Assembly (NCBI RefSeq): GCF_014635985.1
Contig: NZ_BMDT01000002.1
Location: 124,001-188,000 of the forward strand
Reading direction: 5' to 3'
Source of the DNA: Enterococcus alcedinis
GTDB lineage: Bacteria > Bacillota > Bacilli > Lactobacillales > Enterococcaceae
Length of the DNA: 64,000 nucleotides
Part shown: positions 48,772 to 58,790 of the stretch, in pieces
Position numbering within the stretch: position 1 is the first letter of the stretch
How the letters are laid out: each line of letters begins with the position of its first letter
Made by a program: the position numbers and the translations under genes
Notes under the pieces: generated by a model
Database searches by the model: none
What the model saw: only the letters and a program-made list of their open reading frames with translations
What the model was told of the DNA's origin: nothing

Positions 48772-49242
48772 TTACCAACGATAGTGAGCGAATGCACGGT
48801 TAGCATCAGCCATTTTATGAGTGTCTTCACGTTTCTTAACTGAAGCACCTGTATTGTTAGCTGCATCCATGATTTCTTTTGCTAAGCGTTGTTCCATTGT
48901 GTGTTCTCCACGCAAACGTGCGTAGTTAACAACCCAACGAAGAGCTAACGTTGTACGACGTTCAGGGCGAACTTCAACTGGTACTTGATAGTTAGAACCC
49001 CCTACACGACGAGCTTTTACTTCTAAAACAGGCATAACGTTTTTCATTGCTTGTTCGAAAACTTCCAATGGATCGTTACCTGTTGTTTCTTTAATAATTT
49101 CAAATGAGTTGTAGATGATGTTTGCTGCAACTCCACGCTTACCGTCAATCATAATACGGTTAATTAAACGTGTTACTACTTTCGAGTTATAAATTGGATC
49201 TGGCAAAACATCGCGTTTTGTAATTGGTCCCTTACGAGGCAT
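48772..49242 (-). CDS. rpsG: 30S ribosomal protein S7
   Basis: A 156-aa S7 that nucleates the 30S head: [20 protein letters not shown] start, the beta-hairpin [18 protein letters not shown] and AFAHYRW end. Confidence 0.98.
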   Translation of the reverse strand: MPRKGPITKRDVLPDPIYNSKVVTRLINRIMIDGKRGVAANIIYNSFEIIKETTGNDPLEVFEQAMKNVMPVLEVKARRVGGSNYQVPVEVRPERRTTLALRWVVNYARLRGEHTMEQRLAKEIMDAANNTGASVKKREDTHKMADANRAFAHYRW

Positions 49243-49303
49243 CCATAACTCCTCCTTTACGTATAATATGTTTTTGTGTTTCGTTTAATTTCAATAGTTG
49301 TTC

Positions 49304-49717
49304 TTAAGCTTTAGGACGTTTCGTTCCGTATTTAGAACGAGATTGTTTACGGTCGTTAACTCCCGCAGTATCTAAAGCACCACGAACGATGTGGTAACGT
49401 ACTCCAGCCAAATCTTTTACACGTCCTCCGCGTAATAAGACAACACTGTGCTCTTGTAAGTTATGGCCAATCCCTGGGATATAAGCTGTAACTTCAATTA
49501 AGTTAGATAAACGAACACGCGCATATTTACGTAACGCCGAGTTAGGTTTTCTTGGTGTCATTGTTCCCACACGAGTTGCTACCCCACGTTTTTGAGGTGA
49601 GTTCACGTTTGTGTGAATTTTCTTGAAACTGTTATATCCTTTGTTCAATGCAGGTGAATTTGATTTATCCGCCTGAGATTTACGAGGTTTACGTACTAAT
49701 TGGTTAATTGTAGGCAT
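49304..49717 (-). CDS. rpsL: 30S ribosomal protein S12 with two unusual residues
   Basis: A 137-aa decoding-centre protein, full length ([15 protein letters not shown] start, [10 protein letters not shown] end). Two normally invariant residues differ. The motif [11 protein letters not shown] reads [11 protein letters not shown]: Arg56, codon AGA at 49550-49552, equivalent to E. coli Lys42 (Lys43 counting Met). The motif KDLPGVRY reads KDLAGVRY: Ala104, codon GCT at 49406-49408, equivalent to E. coli Pro90. Both are classical sites of streptomycin-resistance mutations. Ribosome site AAGGAGG. Confidence 0.97.
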   Translation of the reverse strand: MPTINQLVRKPRKSQADKSNSPALNKGYNSFKKIHTNVNSPQKRGVATRVGTMTPRKPNSALRKYARVRLSNLIEVTAYIPGIGHNLQEHSVVLLRGGRVKDLAGVRYHIVRGALDTAGVNDRKQSRSKYGTKRPKA

Positions 49718-49950
49718 TCCTTGTATTCCTCCTTCCTTAATTCGCTATTATAGACCCACACATCCAGGTGGTTCTTTTCATGCGATAAAAAATAATGCAA
49801 TTTCATGCATTCGATCTGATTGTACTTTTCAACAGTCAGCATGTCTTCAAAAAAGACCTGTATATAAGCACCTTCGAAATCATACCATGCTTTAACAAGC
49901 GTGTCAACACTTTCCCTCATTATTTTCTGGTCTTTTTCATTTTTCTTCAC
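49696..49950 (-). CDS. Possible conserved small protein upstream of rpsL
   Basis: An 84-codon frame (GTG at 49950; ATG at 49920 is an alternative) encodes an aromatic, protein-like sequence ([32 protein letters not shown]). It overlaps rpsL by 22 bp, and its last codons contain the rpsL ribosome site. No convincing ribosome site is seen for it. I do not know the family. It may be real, with translational coupling to rpsL, or a leader that happens to be open. Confidence 0.4.
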   Translation of the reverse strand: MKKNEKDQKIMRESVDTLVKAWYDFEGAYIQVFFEDMLTVEKYNQIECMKLHYFLSHEKNHLDVWVYNSELRKEEYKECLQLTN

Positions 49951-49987
49951 CTACTGATTTTAACTATTCTTTTCAAGGTTTCACCTA

Positions 49988-49993
49988 TATAAT
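49988..49993 (+). promoter_or_regulatory. Candidate promoter of rpiA (-10 TATAAT)
   Basis: A perfect TATAAT lies 41 bp before the rpiA ATG; the -35 (TATTCT at 49965-49970, 17-bp spacer) is weak. Confidence 0.5.
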
Positions 49994-50033
49994 AGAAGGA
50001 GCATGAAAAACTCGTTATAAGGTGGGAATTAAA

Positions 50034-50711
50034 ATGAATTTAAAAGAAATGGTTGGTATTAAAGCAGCAAGTTATGTTAAAGATGGGATGACGGTTGGTT
50101 TAGGGACTGGATCGACTGCCTATTATATGATTGAAGAACTCGGTCGCCGTGTGAAAGAAGAAAATCTAGATATCGTAGGTGTTCCGACTTCTTTTGCTTC
50201 AAAAGAACAAGCCGAAGCACTTGGGATTATCATTAAAGATATCGATGCAGTGACACACATTGATTTAACGATTGATGGTGCGGATGAAATTAGCCAAACT
50301 TTTCACGGCATCAAAGGCGGTGGCGCGGCATTACTTTTTGAAAAAATTGTTGCAACGTATTCAAAAGAAGTCATTTGGATTGTTGATGATTCCAAAATGG
50401 TTGAAAAGTTAGGTAAGTTCCCCTTACCCGTTGAGGTCGTCCCTTATGGTCAAGAGCAGCTCTTCCGTCTTTTCCAAGAAAAAGGCTATAACCCAACTTT
50501 CCGTATGGAAACAGAAGATCAATTGAGAAAAACCGATTCCGGCCACTCAATTATCGATTTAAACTTAGACGTCATTGAAGATCCGATTGCTCTAGCGTTG
50601 GAACTCGATCAAACCGTAGGCGTCGTTGAACACGGCTTATTTAACAATATGGTAAATACCGTCATTATCGGCGAAGCTCACGGACCAAAAGTCATCGAAA
50701 ACATTCGTTAA
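50034..50711 (+). CDS. rpiA: Ribose-5-phosphate isomerase A
   Basis: A 225-aa enzyme interconverting ribose-5-phosphate and ribulose-5-phosphate. [16 protein letters not shown] (phosphate loop), DLTIDGADE and [12 protein letters not shown] (catalytic) are intact. The ATG at 50034 follows AAGGTGG; a GTG at 50022 overlaps that site. It links nucleoside breakdown in this region to the pentose phosphate pathway. Confidence 0.96.
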   Translation: MNLKEMVGIKAASYVKDGMTVGLGTGSTAYYMIEELGRRVKEENLDIVGVPTSFASKEQAEALGIIIKDIDAVTHIDLTIDGADEISQTFHGIKGGGAALLFEKIVATYSKEVIWIVDDSKMVEKLGKFPLPVEVVPYGQEQLFRLFQEKGYNPTFRMETEDQLRKTDSGHSIIDLNLDVIEDPIALALELDQTVGVVEHGLFNNMVNTVIIGEAHGPKVIENIR

Positions 50712-50726
50712 CTTCTATATAAATAC

Positions 50727-50772
50727 AAAAAAGCAGCGATTATGTCTCTTCGAACATCATCGCTGCTTTTTT
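50727..50772. terminator. Bidirectional terminator after rpiA
   Basis: AAAAAAGCAGCGAT (50727-50740) pairs with ATCGCTGCTTTTTT (50759-50772). It overlaps the end of the convergent membrane-protein gene. Confidence 0.87.
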
Positions 50773-51126
50773 GCGACGTTTTTCTAAAAAATAAATACCT
50801 AAGAAGTTTAACCAAACCGTCAGAATCGATGGCAAATAAAAAGTCAAAAAGATTTCTAGTGCCAAAACGTATGAACCCGTTAACGCGAATACAATCCCAA
50901 TCGGCAACGTCAAAACGACCACGCCATGCCCGACTAAAAATAAAGCAAACATCGCTTGTTGCACTCTTAGAAAAACCATCATCCGAGAACTCAATAGCAA
51001 AAGACTAAATAAGATTGCACAGAAGATGATATAACCTGCTCCATTATCAAAATCAAACCAACCAAGCTGACGATAAGTAATGAAACAATTAGATAAAAAT
51101 ATCACCCAAAACCAAATTCCACGCAT
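50740..51126 (-). CDS. Small integral membrane protein, unknown
   Basis: A 128-aa protein with about four hydrophobic helices and a basic, Lys/Arg-rich tail (EKRRKKAAMMFEET). ATG behind GGAGAAGG. I do not recognise a family. Its 3' end lies within the rpiA terminator. It is divergent from gpmA. Confidence 0.65.
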   Translation of the reverse strand: MRGIWFWVIFLSNCFITYRQLGWFDFDNGAGYIIFCAILFSLLLLSSRMMVFLRVQQAMFALFLVGHGVVVLTLPIGIVFALTGSYVLALEIFLTFYLPSILTVWLNFLGIYFLEKRRKKAAMMFEET

Positions 51127-51273
51127 GCCTTCTCCTCCTTTTCTACTATATATATGTTTATTTAGTATACCTGAATCTGCTTATCAATGGTTCTAATTGG
51201 TATTTTTTTATAAAAAGATGTACGCTAAACATATCAAATTTATAGGGTATTGCCCTAAGGAGGAATGTTACAC

Positions 51274-51942
51274 ATGGTAAAATTAGTTTTTGCTCGACAT
51301 GGTTTGAGCGAATGGAACAAGTTAAATCAATTTACTGGTTGGGTGGATGTCGATTTAGCACCTGAAGGGATTGAAGAAGCGAAAGAGGCAGGCAAAAAAA
51401 TCAAACAAGCTGGGATTGAATTCGACATCGCATTTACGTCTGTTCTCACTCGCGCCATCAAGACTTGTAACTACATTCTAGATGGTAGCGATCAACTCTG
51501 GGTACCACAAATTAAATCTTGGCGTTTAAACGAAAGACATTACGGCGCACTCCAAGGCTTAAACAAACAAGAAACACGTGATAAATATGGCGATGAACAA
51601 GTGCATATTTGGCGCCGTTCCTATGACGTGCTTCCTCCATTATCGCAAGAAAAACCCGACCGTCGTTACCGCCACTTAGCGCCACAAGATATTCCTAAAG
51701 GCGAGAACTTAAAAATCACGTTAGAACGCGCCCTGCCTTTTTGGCAAGACGAGATTGCGCCGGCACTTCTAGACAACAAAACCGTACTCGTCGCCGCTCA
51801 CGGAAACTCGCTACGTGCATTAGCCAAACATATTGAAGGCATTTCCGATGAAGATATTATGAACTTAGAAATCCCGACCGGCATCCCACTTGTTTATGAA
51901 ATGGATGATCAGTTGAATGTATTGAATAAATATTATTTATAA
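51274..51942 (+). CDS. gpmA: 2,3-bisphosphoglycerate-dependent phosphoglycerate mutase
   Basis: A 222-aa glycolytic enzyme converting 3- to 2-phosphoglycerate. Phospho-His motif [26 protein letters not shown] and [11 protein letters not shown] (second His) are present. The ATG at 51274 ([10 protein letters not shown]) is preferred over one at 51265 that abuts AGGAGG. Confidence 0.96.
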   Translation: MVKLVFARHGLSEWNKLNQFTGWVDVDLAPEGIEEAKEAGKKIKQAGIEFDIAFTSVLTRAIKTCNYILDGSDQLWVPQIKSWRLNERHYGALQGLNKQETRDKYGDEQVHIWRRSYDVLPPLSQEKPDRRYRHLAPQDIPKGENLKITLERALPFWQDEIAPALLDNKTVLVAAHGNSLRALAKHIEGISDEDIMNLEIPTGIPLVYEMDDQLNVLNKYYL

Positions 51943-51947
51943 GAAAT

Positions 51948-51988
51948 AAAAAGTCAGCACTAGGAATCTCCTAGTACTGACTTTTTTT
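51948..51988 (+). terminator. Terminator of gpmA
   Basis: AAAAAGTCAG and CTAGGA pair with TCCTAG and CTGACTTTTTT around a 3-nt loop. Confidence 0.87.
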
Positions 51989-52018
51989 ATTTTTAAATAC
52001 ATACGATTGACTAGAACT

Positions 52019-52187
52019 GCTAGAGGGTCTCTTTGCCTCTCGCGCCAAAGCGCTCCAAAGCAACGACCTCTATTAGACGGTATAAAAAAGGCAGCTACTC
52101 GGTCATAAGCCAAAATCTTTTTGAAAGTAAAAAAACACTTTCAAACGATTTCCGGCTTATGACTCGTAGCTGAACGCCTTTTTTATA
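52019..52187. repeat. Two adjacent compound stem-loops between gpmA and deoD
   Basis: The first (about 52020-52074) pairs AGAGG with CCTCT and contains CAAAGCGCTC, also found at 24.1-24.24 kb. The second (52081-52187) pairs TATAAAAAAGGC, AGCTAC-CGGTCATAAGCC with GGCTTATGAC-CGTAGCT, GCCTTTTTTATA, with inner TTTGAAAGT/ACTTTCAAA. The core TACTCGGTnATAAGC...GCTTATnACTCGTA is shared with the element at 24132-24235. The second could terminate deoD. Confidence 0.7.
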
Positions 52188-52191
52188 ACCT

Positions 52192-52896
52192 TTATCTTAT
52201 CGCTGTTTCTAGGCCGATTTGGATCATTTCGTTGAAGCTTGTTTGACGTTCTTCTGAAGTTGTTTCTTCGCCGGTGATTAAGTGGTCACTTACGGTACAG
52301 ATTGCTAGTGTTTCGACATTGAATTTTGCGCCTAAGTAGTATAATACCGCGGCTTCCATCTCAACACCTTTGACTCCATATTTTGCTAGTTCCAACGTTT
52401 CAGCTGTGTACTCTTTATAGAAGCTATCTTCTGATAAAATATTTCCGACGTGGGTCGTTACGCCTTTATCCATTGCAATTTCATAGGCATTTTTCATTAA
52501 ATGGAAATCCGCAATCGGTGCAAACTCAAAATAAGGGAAGTTGCGCTTAATAATCCCACTAGTCGTTACCGCTCCTTGGGCAATGACTAAATCACGTACG
52601 TGAACATCTGTCGATAACGCGCCACATGTTCCCACACGGATTAATCGTTTCACGTCATAAGATTGAATTAATTCATGGATGTAAATCGATGCTGATGGCA
52701 TCCCCATTCCTGTCCCTTGTACAGAAACGCGTTCGCCTTTATACGTTCCCGTATATCCTAGCATACCGCGGACATTGTTATAGCAAACAGGGTTTTCTAA
52801 AAACGTCTCAGCGATGTATTTCGCACGCAATGGATCTCCTGGTAATAAAATTTTATCTGCAATTTCACCTGGTTTTGCTTCGATATGAACACTCAT
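52192..52896 (-). CDS. deoD: Purine nucleoside phosphorylase, DeoD type
   Basis: A 234-aa hexameric enzyme that splits purine (deoxy)nucleosides with phosphate. [22 protein letters not shown] start, [16 protein letters not shown] and TVSDHL are family blocks. The ATG at 52896 follows GAGGAGG. Confidence 0.96.
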   Translation of the reverse strand: MSVHIEAKPGEIADKILLPGDPLRAKYIAETFLENPVCYNNVRGMLGYTGTYKGERVSVQGTGMGMPSASIYIHELIQSYDVKRLIRVGTCGALSTDVHVRDLVIAQGAVTTSGIIKRNFPYFEFAPIADFHLMKNAYEIAMDKGVTTHVGNILSEDSFYKEYTAETLELAKYGVKGVEMEAAVLYYLGAKFNVETLAICTVSDHLITGEETTSEERQTSFNEMIQIGLETAIR

Positions 52897-52926
52897 TCTT
52901 TTATTCCTCCTCAAATGTGGTATGCA

Positions 52927-53742
52927 TTATAATGCTGCTAATGTTTCTTTCACTAATGATTTGAATTCTACTTTTACGCGTTCCGTTGTTTCAACAACTT
53001 CTGCGTGGTTTAAGTTCTTTTGCATTCCTGCAGCTAAGTTTGTGATACAAGAAATGCCAAGTACTTTTAATCCGCTATGTGCAGCAACAATCACTTCTGG
53101 TACGGTAGACATCCCAACTGCATCTGCGCCAATCGTACGCGCGAAACGAATTTCAGCTGGTGTTTCATATGTTGGACCAGAGAATCCCATATAGACGCCT
53201 TCTTTTAAGTGCAAGCCTTTTTCTTCAGCGATTTTTTTAGCGATTTCGCGATAGCTTAATGTATAAGCTTCACTCATATCCGGGAAACGCGGTCCCATGT
53301 CTTCTTCGTTTTCACCAATCAATGGGTTATCGCCCATGAAGTTGATTTGGTCTGTGATTAACATTAAATCACCCGGTGTGAATGTTGTATTTACGCCACC
53401 ACAAGCATTCGTTACGATAACAGAATGTGCTTCTAATGCTTTCATGACACGTACAGGATACGTTACTGTTTGCATTGAATGTCCTTCGTAATAGTGGAAA
53501 CGTCCTTGTAAAGCTAATACTTTTTTACCTGATAACGTACCATAGACTAATTGTCCTGCGTGACCAACCACTGTTGATACTGGGAAATGCGGGATTTGAT
53601 CATAAGGAATCACAACTGGGTGCTCGATTTCTTCCGCTAACTCGCCTAAACCTGAACCTAAAATTAAACCAAATTCAACGTCTGCCACGCCTTGGTCTTT
53701 CATAAATTGAATTGTTTCTTGTAACTTACTTGTTAATGTCAT
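52927..53742 (-). CDS. punA: Purine nucleoside phosphorylase, PunA/PNP-I type (inosine-guanosine)
   Basis: A 271-aa trimeric-type enzyme: GLILGSGLGEL phosphate loop, GRFHYYEGHS, VTNACGGVN and GADAVGMSTVPEVIVA are present. It complements DeoD, which has different substrate preference. Last but one of deoB-punA-deoD, tightly spaced. Confidence 0.96.
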   Translation of the reverse strand: MTLTSKLQETIQFMKDQGVADVEFGLILGSGLGELAEEIEHPVVIPYDQIPHFPVSTVVGHAGQLVYGTLSGKKVLALQGRFHYYEGHSMQTVTYPVRVMKALEAHSVIVTNACGGVNTTFTPGDLMLITDQINFMGDNPLIGENEEDMGPRFPDMSEAYTLSYREIAKKIAEEKGLHLKEGVYMGFSGPTYETPAEIRFARTIGADAVGMSTVPEVIVAAHSGLKVLGISCITNLAAGMQKNLNHAEVVETTERVKVEFKSLVKETLAAL

Positions 53743-53757
53743 TAATAGTTCCTCCTT

Positions 53758-54924
53758 TTATTTTAAAAGCGCTAAGAAGCTCTTGCCGTTTTCTGTCGCT
53801 GGCACGCCAAAATTCTCTGCAATCGTCGCTGAGATATCGGCGAAGAATCCTTGCGGGATGGCCCCTGCTTGTTCGAATTTTTTACTAAAGACAAGCAATG
53901 GCACGTACTCACGTGTATGATCGGTTCCTGGAAAAGTTGGATCATTTCCGTGGTCCGCCGTAATCAGTAATAAATCCTCTTCTTCTAACGCAGCCAAGAT
54001 TTCTGGGATGCGTTGATCGAAATCTTCAATCGCTTTTGCATAACCTTCCACATCGCGGCGGTGACCATATAACGCGTCAAAGTCCACGAGGTTGGTGAAG
54101 CTTAAACCGGTGAAATCTTGCTTCATAACGTTTAGTAGTTGATCGACGCCATCCATGTTGTCTTTCGTCCGAACCGAATCCGTGATGCCTTGACCGTTGA
54201 AAATATCATTGATTTTCCCGACCGCAATCACGTCTTTGTCGTTATCTTTTAGGGAATCGAGAACCGTGCGACCAAATGGATCGAGTGCGTAGTCATGACG
54301 ATTGCTTGTCCGTTTGAAATTGCCTGGTTCGCCTAAGTAAGGACGCGCGATAATGCGACCAATCATATACGGATCGTCTTTCGTAATCTCTCGGACGTAT
54401 TCACAAATACGATACAGTTCTTCTAACGGGATAATGTCTTCATGTGCGGCAATTTGTAAGACTGGATCTGCCGATGTATAGACGATTAAATCACCGGTCT
54501 CCATTTGATGTGCACCGTAATCATCTAAGACTTGTGTCCCTGAATAAGGCAAGTTACACACAATTTTGCGTCCTGAAAATTCTTCGATTTGTTTTAACAA
54601 CTCCGCTGGAAATCCTTCTGGAAAAACACGGAACGGTGTTTGAATATTTAACCCCATAATTTCCCAGTGTCCAGTCATCGTGTCTTTACCAACCGAAACT
54701 TCTTCTAATTTCGTCGCATACCCTTGATGATCTTGACGCTGCTCAACACCTTTTAAGGGGCGAATCGCACCTAAACCAAGCGCTTCAAGATTTGGAATAT
54801 TTAAACCCGCGACTTCTGCAATGTGTCCTAAAGTATCTGAGCCAACATCGTTAAATTGAGCAGCATCAGGTGCTTCACCAATTCCGACTGAATCCATCAC
54901 GATTAAATGTACACGTTTAAACAT
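53758..54924 (-). CDS. deoB: Phosphopentomutase
   Basis: A 388-aa alkaline-phosphatase-fold enzyme converting (deoxy)ribose-1-phosphate to the 5-phosphate. [24 protein letters not shown] (phospho-Thr) and [19 protein letters not shown] (metal ligands) are intact. The ATG at 54924 ([12 protein letters not shown]) is chosen by family start and AGAAGGAA upstream. Confidence 0.97.
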   Translation of the reverse strand: MFKRVHLIVMDSVGIGEAPDAAQFNDVGSDTLGHIAEVAGLNIPNLEALGLGAIRPLKGVEQRQDHQGYATKLEEVSVGKDTMTGHWEIMGLNIQTPFRVFPEGFPAELLKQIEEFSGRKIVCNLPYSGTQVLDDYGAHQMETGDLIVYTSADPVLQIAAHEDIIPLEELYRICEYVREITKDDPYMIGRIIARPYLGEPGNFKRTSNRHDYALDPFGRTVLDSLKDNDKDVIAVGKINDIFNGQGITDSVRTKDNMDGVDQLLNVMKQDFTGLSFTNLVDFDALYGHRRDVEGYAKAIEDFDQRIPEILAALEEEDLLLITADHGNDPTFPGTDHTREYVPLLVFSKKFEQAGAIPQGFFADISATIAENFGVPATENGKSFLALLK

Positions 54925-54966
54925 TTGATTTCCTTCTTTCTTTTGGTTGTTTTCTTTTATTCTACA

Positions 54967-55013
54967 CAAAAGGGCAGATTAAAGCGATATTCTCCCTTAA
55001 TCCCACCCTTTTG
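54967..55013 (-). terminator. Stem-loop between nupC and deoB
   Basis: On the minus strand CAAAAGGG and GATTAA pair with TTAATC and CCCTTTTG. It lies 8 bp past the permease stop; the T run is inside the arm, so it may attenuate rather than stop transcription into deoB. Confidence 0.6.
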
Positions 55014-55020
55014 CAAAAGA

Positions 55021-55977
55021 TTATTTTGATTTGATATAGTTGCGACCATTCGCTTTTGGACCAGAAGCTTTTCCTAAAAAGGCAACCAATACAATAATCG
55101 TCATTAAATATGGTGCAATTTGTAATAAAATTGGCGGGATGGAGGAAATGATTGGTAGTTGCGCACCGATAATACTTAAACTTTGTGCAAAACCAAAGAA
55201 TAAAGCGGCTCCCATCGCCCCAAGTGGATTCCATTTACCAAAAATCATTGCTGCCATTGAAATGAATCCTTGACCAACAATCGTTCCAACTGAGAAGTTC
55301 CCAGAAATGGATTGCGCAAAGACTGCGCCACCTAAGCCACCAAGTAAACCAGAAATTAAAACACCCGCATAGCGGAATTTGTAAACATTAATACCTAATG
55401 TATCTGCTGCTTGTGGATTTTCACCCACTGAACGCAAACGCAAACCAAAGCGTGTTTTAAATAAGACAAACCAAGCAAAGACCGCAATTAAAATCGCTAA
55501 GTACGCTGGTAAGAACGTATTTTTAAAGAAGATTGGTCCTAACACCGGAATTTTTTCTAAACCAGGGAAAGAATAGTAACCTAGATTATACGTAATATTA
55601 TCCGTTTGACCTTTACCATACCATGCTTTGATTAAGAAAACCCCTAAAGCCGGTGCCATCAAATTGACAACCGTACCACTAATAATATGATCGGCACGAA
55701 ACGTAATTGTCGCAACCGCATGAATTAATGAAAAGACTAATCCGACAGCGCCTCCGACTAAAATCGCAAGCCACGGTGTCCATGCACCAAATTGATCCGC
55801 CATCTCTAAGTTAAAGACGACCGCACTAAATGCTCCCATTACCATGATTCCTTCTAAACCTACGTTAACGACGCCACTACGCTCAGAGAAGGTGCCGCCA
55901 AGAGCGGTTAAAATCAAGGGCGTGGAGTATGTAAGTGTGGCTAATACAATTAAGGCAATTGTTCCAACAACTGACAT
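55021..55977 (-). CDS. nupC: Nucleoside ABC transporter permease (NupC/YufQ-like)
   Basis: A 318-aa permease with about eight to ten helices and the family motif ILTALGGTFSERSGVVNVGLEGIM near the start, typical of BMP-linked nucleoside importers. ATG overlaps the previous permease stop (TAATG) behind GGGAGG. Confidence 0.9.
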   Translation of the reverse strand: MSVVGTIALIVLATLTYSTPLILTALGGTFSERSGVVNVGLEGIMVMGAFSAVVFNLEMADQFGAWTPWLAILVGGAVGLVFSLIHAVATITFRADHIISGTVVNLMAPALGVFLIKAWYGKGQTDNITYNLGYYSFPGLEKIPVLGPIFFKNTFLPAYLAILIAVFAWFVLFKTRFGLRLRSVGENPQAADTLGINVYKFRYAGVLISGLLGGLGGAVFAQSISGNFSVGTIVGQGFISMAAMIFGKWNPLGAMGAALFFGFAQSLSIIGAQLPIISSIPPILLQIAPYLMTIIVLVAFLGKASGPKANGRNYIKSK

Positions 55978-57122
55978 TATTCTTCGCCTCCTTCCGCTTT
56001 TTCTTCATCAGGTTCTAAAGCTGTCTCCATCACAACAATGGCTTCAATCGCCTCGTCTTTACGCATCGGTAAAAACTTATTGACTGCCACACGGACAATA
56101 TAGTTAATTCCTACAAAGAAGATAATCAAGGCAATCGATACGTTGACAATTTCAAACGGGATATTGGCACCTGTTTGCATGCCTAGACCACCAATTTTCA
56201 AAACACTAAAGAGTAAAGCCGATAATAAAATCCCAATTGAAGTCCCTGAACCAAGTAAAGAGACCGCCATACCGTCAAAACCAATCGCAAGCGAACCTGT
56301 TTGAACGAAGAAGTTTTGGTATGTTCCCAAACCTTCCATCACGCCACCTAAACCAGCAAGGCCACCAGAAATGACCATTGACATGACGATTGTGCGACGG
56401 CTACTCATTCCAGCATACTCTGACGCATAAGGGTTTAAACCAACCGAACGAATTTCATAACCTAACGTTGTTTTCTTCATTAAGAACCATACAAGAACCA
56501 ACATCAACAGCGCTAAGAAGAGTCCGCTGTTCACTCGTGAACCTCCGAAAAATTCGGTTAACCACGGTAGACGCAACGTCGCGTTTTCTGCAATCGGCTT
56601 CGAAGCATCTAAGTTGTTGCGCATGCTTTCTGGCATCACGTTTTGTAACATGAAGGTACTTAAATATAATAAAATGTAGTTCATCATAATCGTTACGATA
56701 ACTTCACTCGTACCAAAAAAGGCACGTAAGAAACCTGGAATCGCGGCAGCTACTGCTCCTGCTGCGGCACCAATCAAAACAGCTAGTGGCAACATCAGTA
56801 AGCGCGGCATATCTGGGAAAGCTAAAGCAAACCAGACACTGGCAACCCAACCACTTAATGCTTGTCCAGATAACCCGATATTGAAAAATCCGGCCGAGTT
56901 GGCAACCGAGAAACCAAGTGCTGTAAAGATTAACGGGGTTGCTTGACGAAGCGTCTCCCCGATACTACGTGTACTTCCTAATGAGGCGTCTAGCATCCAA
57001 GCGTAACCTGAAATCGGATTATAGCCGAATGCGATCATTAATAGACCACCTAATAGCAATCCGAGTATAACGGATATCACGGGAATTAAAATATTCCGAA
57101 TTCTTTCAGTGCGGTTATGCAT
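55977..57122 (-). CDS. nupB: Nucleoside ABC transporter permease (NupB/YufP-like)
   Basis: A 381-aa permease of the same family. TPLIFTALGFSVANSAGFFNIGLSGQ is the matching signature; the C-terminus is acidic (EPDEEKAEGGEE). It overlaps the ATPase gene by 8 bp upstream and nupC by 1 bp. Confidence 0.9.
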   Translation of the reverse strand: MHNRTERIRNILIPVISVILGLLLGGLLMIAFGYNPISGYAWMLDASLGSTRSIGETLRQATPLIFTALGFSVANSAGFFNIGLSGQALSGWVASVWFALAFPDMPRLLMLPLAVLIGAAAGAVAAAIPGFLRAFFGTSEVIVTIMMNYILLYLSTFMLQNVMPESMRNNLDASKPIAENATLRLPWLTEFFGGSRVNSGLFLALLMLVLVWFLMKKTTLGYEIRSVGLNPYASEYAGMSSRRTIVMSMVISGGLAGLGGVMEGLGTYQNFFVQTGSLAIGFDGMAVSLLGSGTSIGILLSALLFSVLKIGGLGMQTGANIPFEIVNVSIALIIFFVGINYIVRVAVNKFLPMRKDEAIEAIVVMETALEPDEEKAEGGEE

Positions 57123-58680
57123 TCTCCGTCACCTCCTGTTGTTCTAATTCTTGACGGGCTTTTTCTAAAGAAGAGCCAGCCATTAATAATCCAAGCTCTT
57201 GTTCTGATGTTTCATCGGCATTCACGACGCCGACAATTTGACCGTCGTGAATCACGGCAATTCGATCCGAGACATTCAGAATTTCTTCTAATTCAAAACT
57301 TACAAGTAGCACGGCTTTAAATTTATCTCGTTGCTCGATAATGCGTTTATGAATAAATTCAATCGCTCCGACATCCAATCCACGAGTCGGGTTAGCGACA
57401 ATTAATAAATCTGGATCGCGACTAATCTCGCGCGCAATAATTGCTTTTTGTTGGTTTCCGCCAGAAAGTGCTTTTGCAGGTACCAATTCATTCACCGTAC
57501 GAACATCATATTCTTGAATCAAATCACGTGCATGGTAATTCATTTCACTGTAATTTAAGATGCCAAAATGACTCATTGGCTCTTTATAATACGTTTGTAA
57601 CGCAATATTTTCTGAAACCGACATTTCTAAAATCAAGCCGTATTTATGGCGATCTTCTGGAACATGCGATACGCCAGCTTCGGTAATTTTACGTGGACGT
57701 AAATTCGTGATTTTCTCATCGTTTAAAATGATTTCACCACTTTCAACTTTACGCAAACCAGTCAATGCTTGAATTAATTCCGATTGACCATTCCCGTCAA
57801 TCCCAGCAATCCCTAACACTTCTCCGGCACGCACTTCTAAACTCAAGCCTTTAACTGCTGTTAAGCCACGGTTTTCTTTGACAACTAAATTATCAACCGA
57901 CAACACGACTTCTTGTGGATCAGCTACTTTTTTATCCGTTTTAAAGGAAACTGAACGGCCAACCATCATATCGGCTAACTCTTGTGAATTCACATCCGCA
58001 ACATTGACTGTGCCAATGCCTTTTCCACGACGAATGACCGTACAACGATCCGCTACCGCTTTGATTTCATCTAATTTATGCGTAATCAAAATAATTGATT
58101 TGCCTTCTTGCACTAGCCCTTGCATAATTTTCGCTAGCTCTTCAATCTCTTGCGGTGTTAATACTGCTGTTGGTTCATCGAAAATTAAAATATCCGCTCC
58201 ACGGTATAACATTTTCAAAATCTCAACCCGTTGTTGCATCCCTACCGAAATATCGCGAATATGGGCATCCGGATTGACTTGCAAACCATATTGATTGGAC
58301 ACACGTAAAATTTCTTCACGCGCTTTACGGCGATCTAATAACCCTAAACGTCCTGGTTCATTCCCTAAAATAATATTCTCGGTTACGGTAAAAGCATCGA
58401 CTAACATAAAGTGTTGATGAACCATCCCAATTCCTAATTGACTTGCTTTTGTCGGACTCGTAATCTTAACCACTTCACCGTTCATGAAAATGTCACCTGA
58501 AGTTGGTTCAAGTAAGCCTGATAAAACATTCATTAATGTTGATTTCCCTGCGCCGTTCTCACCAAGTAACGCATGAATTTCACCTTTTTTGACTTGCAAA
58601 TTAATTTGATCGTTTGCTTTAAAGGTACCAAAACTCTTGGTAATATCCCGCATCTCGATGACAAATTGTTCTCCCGTCAC
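57115..58680 (-). CDS. nupA: Nucleoside ABC transporter ATP-binding protein (NupA/YufO-like)
   Basis: A 521-aa protein with two ATPase domains, as in sugar and nucleoside importers. The first has Walker A GENGAGKST and signature ISVGMQQR; the second has a degenerate Walker A (GIDGNGQSE) and LSGGNQQK. GTG at 58680 is taken because AAGGAAGTGA lies upstream at good distance; GTG at 58689 abuts that site. Confidence 0.9.
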   Translation of the reverse strand: MTGEQFVIEMRDITKSFGTFKANDQINLQVKKGEIHALLGENGAGKSTLMNVLSGLLEPTSGDIFMNGEVVKITSPTKASQLGIGMVHQHFMLVDAFTVTENIILGNEPGRLGLLDRRKAREEILRVSNQYGLQVNPDAHIRDISVGMQQRVEILKMLYRGADILIFDEPTAVLTPQEIEELAKIMQGLVQEGKSIILITHKLDEIKAVADRCTVIRRGKGIGTVNVADVNSQELADMMVGRSVSFKTDKKVADPQEVVLSVDNLVVKENRGLTAVKGLSLEVRAGEVLGIAGIDGNGQSELIQALTGLRKVESGEIILNDEKITNLRPRKITEAGVSHVPEDRHKYGLILEMSVSENIALQTYYKEPMSHFGILNYSEMNYHARDLIQEYDVRTVNELVPAKALSGGNQQKAIIAREISRDPDLLIVANPTRGLDVGAIEFIHKRIIEQRDKFKAVLLVSFELEEILNVSDRIAVIHDGQIVGVVNADETSEQELGLLMAGSSLEKARQELEQQEVTENA

Positions 58681-58790
58681 AATGCTCACTTCCTTTTTTT
58701 AAATGACTCGTACTAAAAATAATAGCAACAAAAAATAGAGAGAGTACTTCTTTTTTCTCTCAATTAAAGACTTTCTAAGAAAATCCTTAA

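Noticed and set aside
57878-58294. 138-codon plus-strand frame
   Set aside because: Antisense to the nupA ATPase gene with clear Walker motifs on the other strand.
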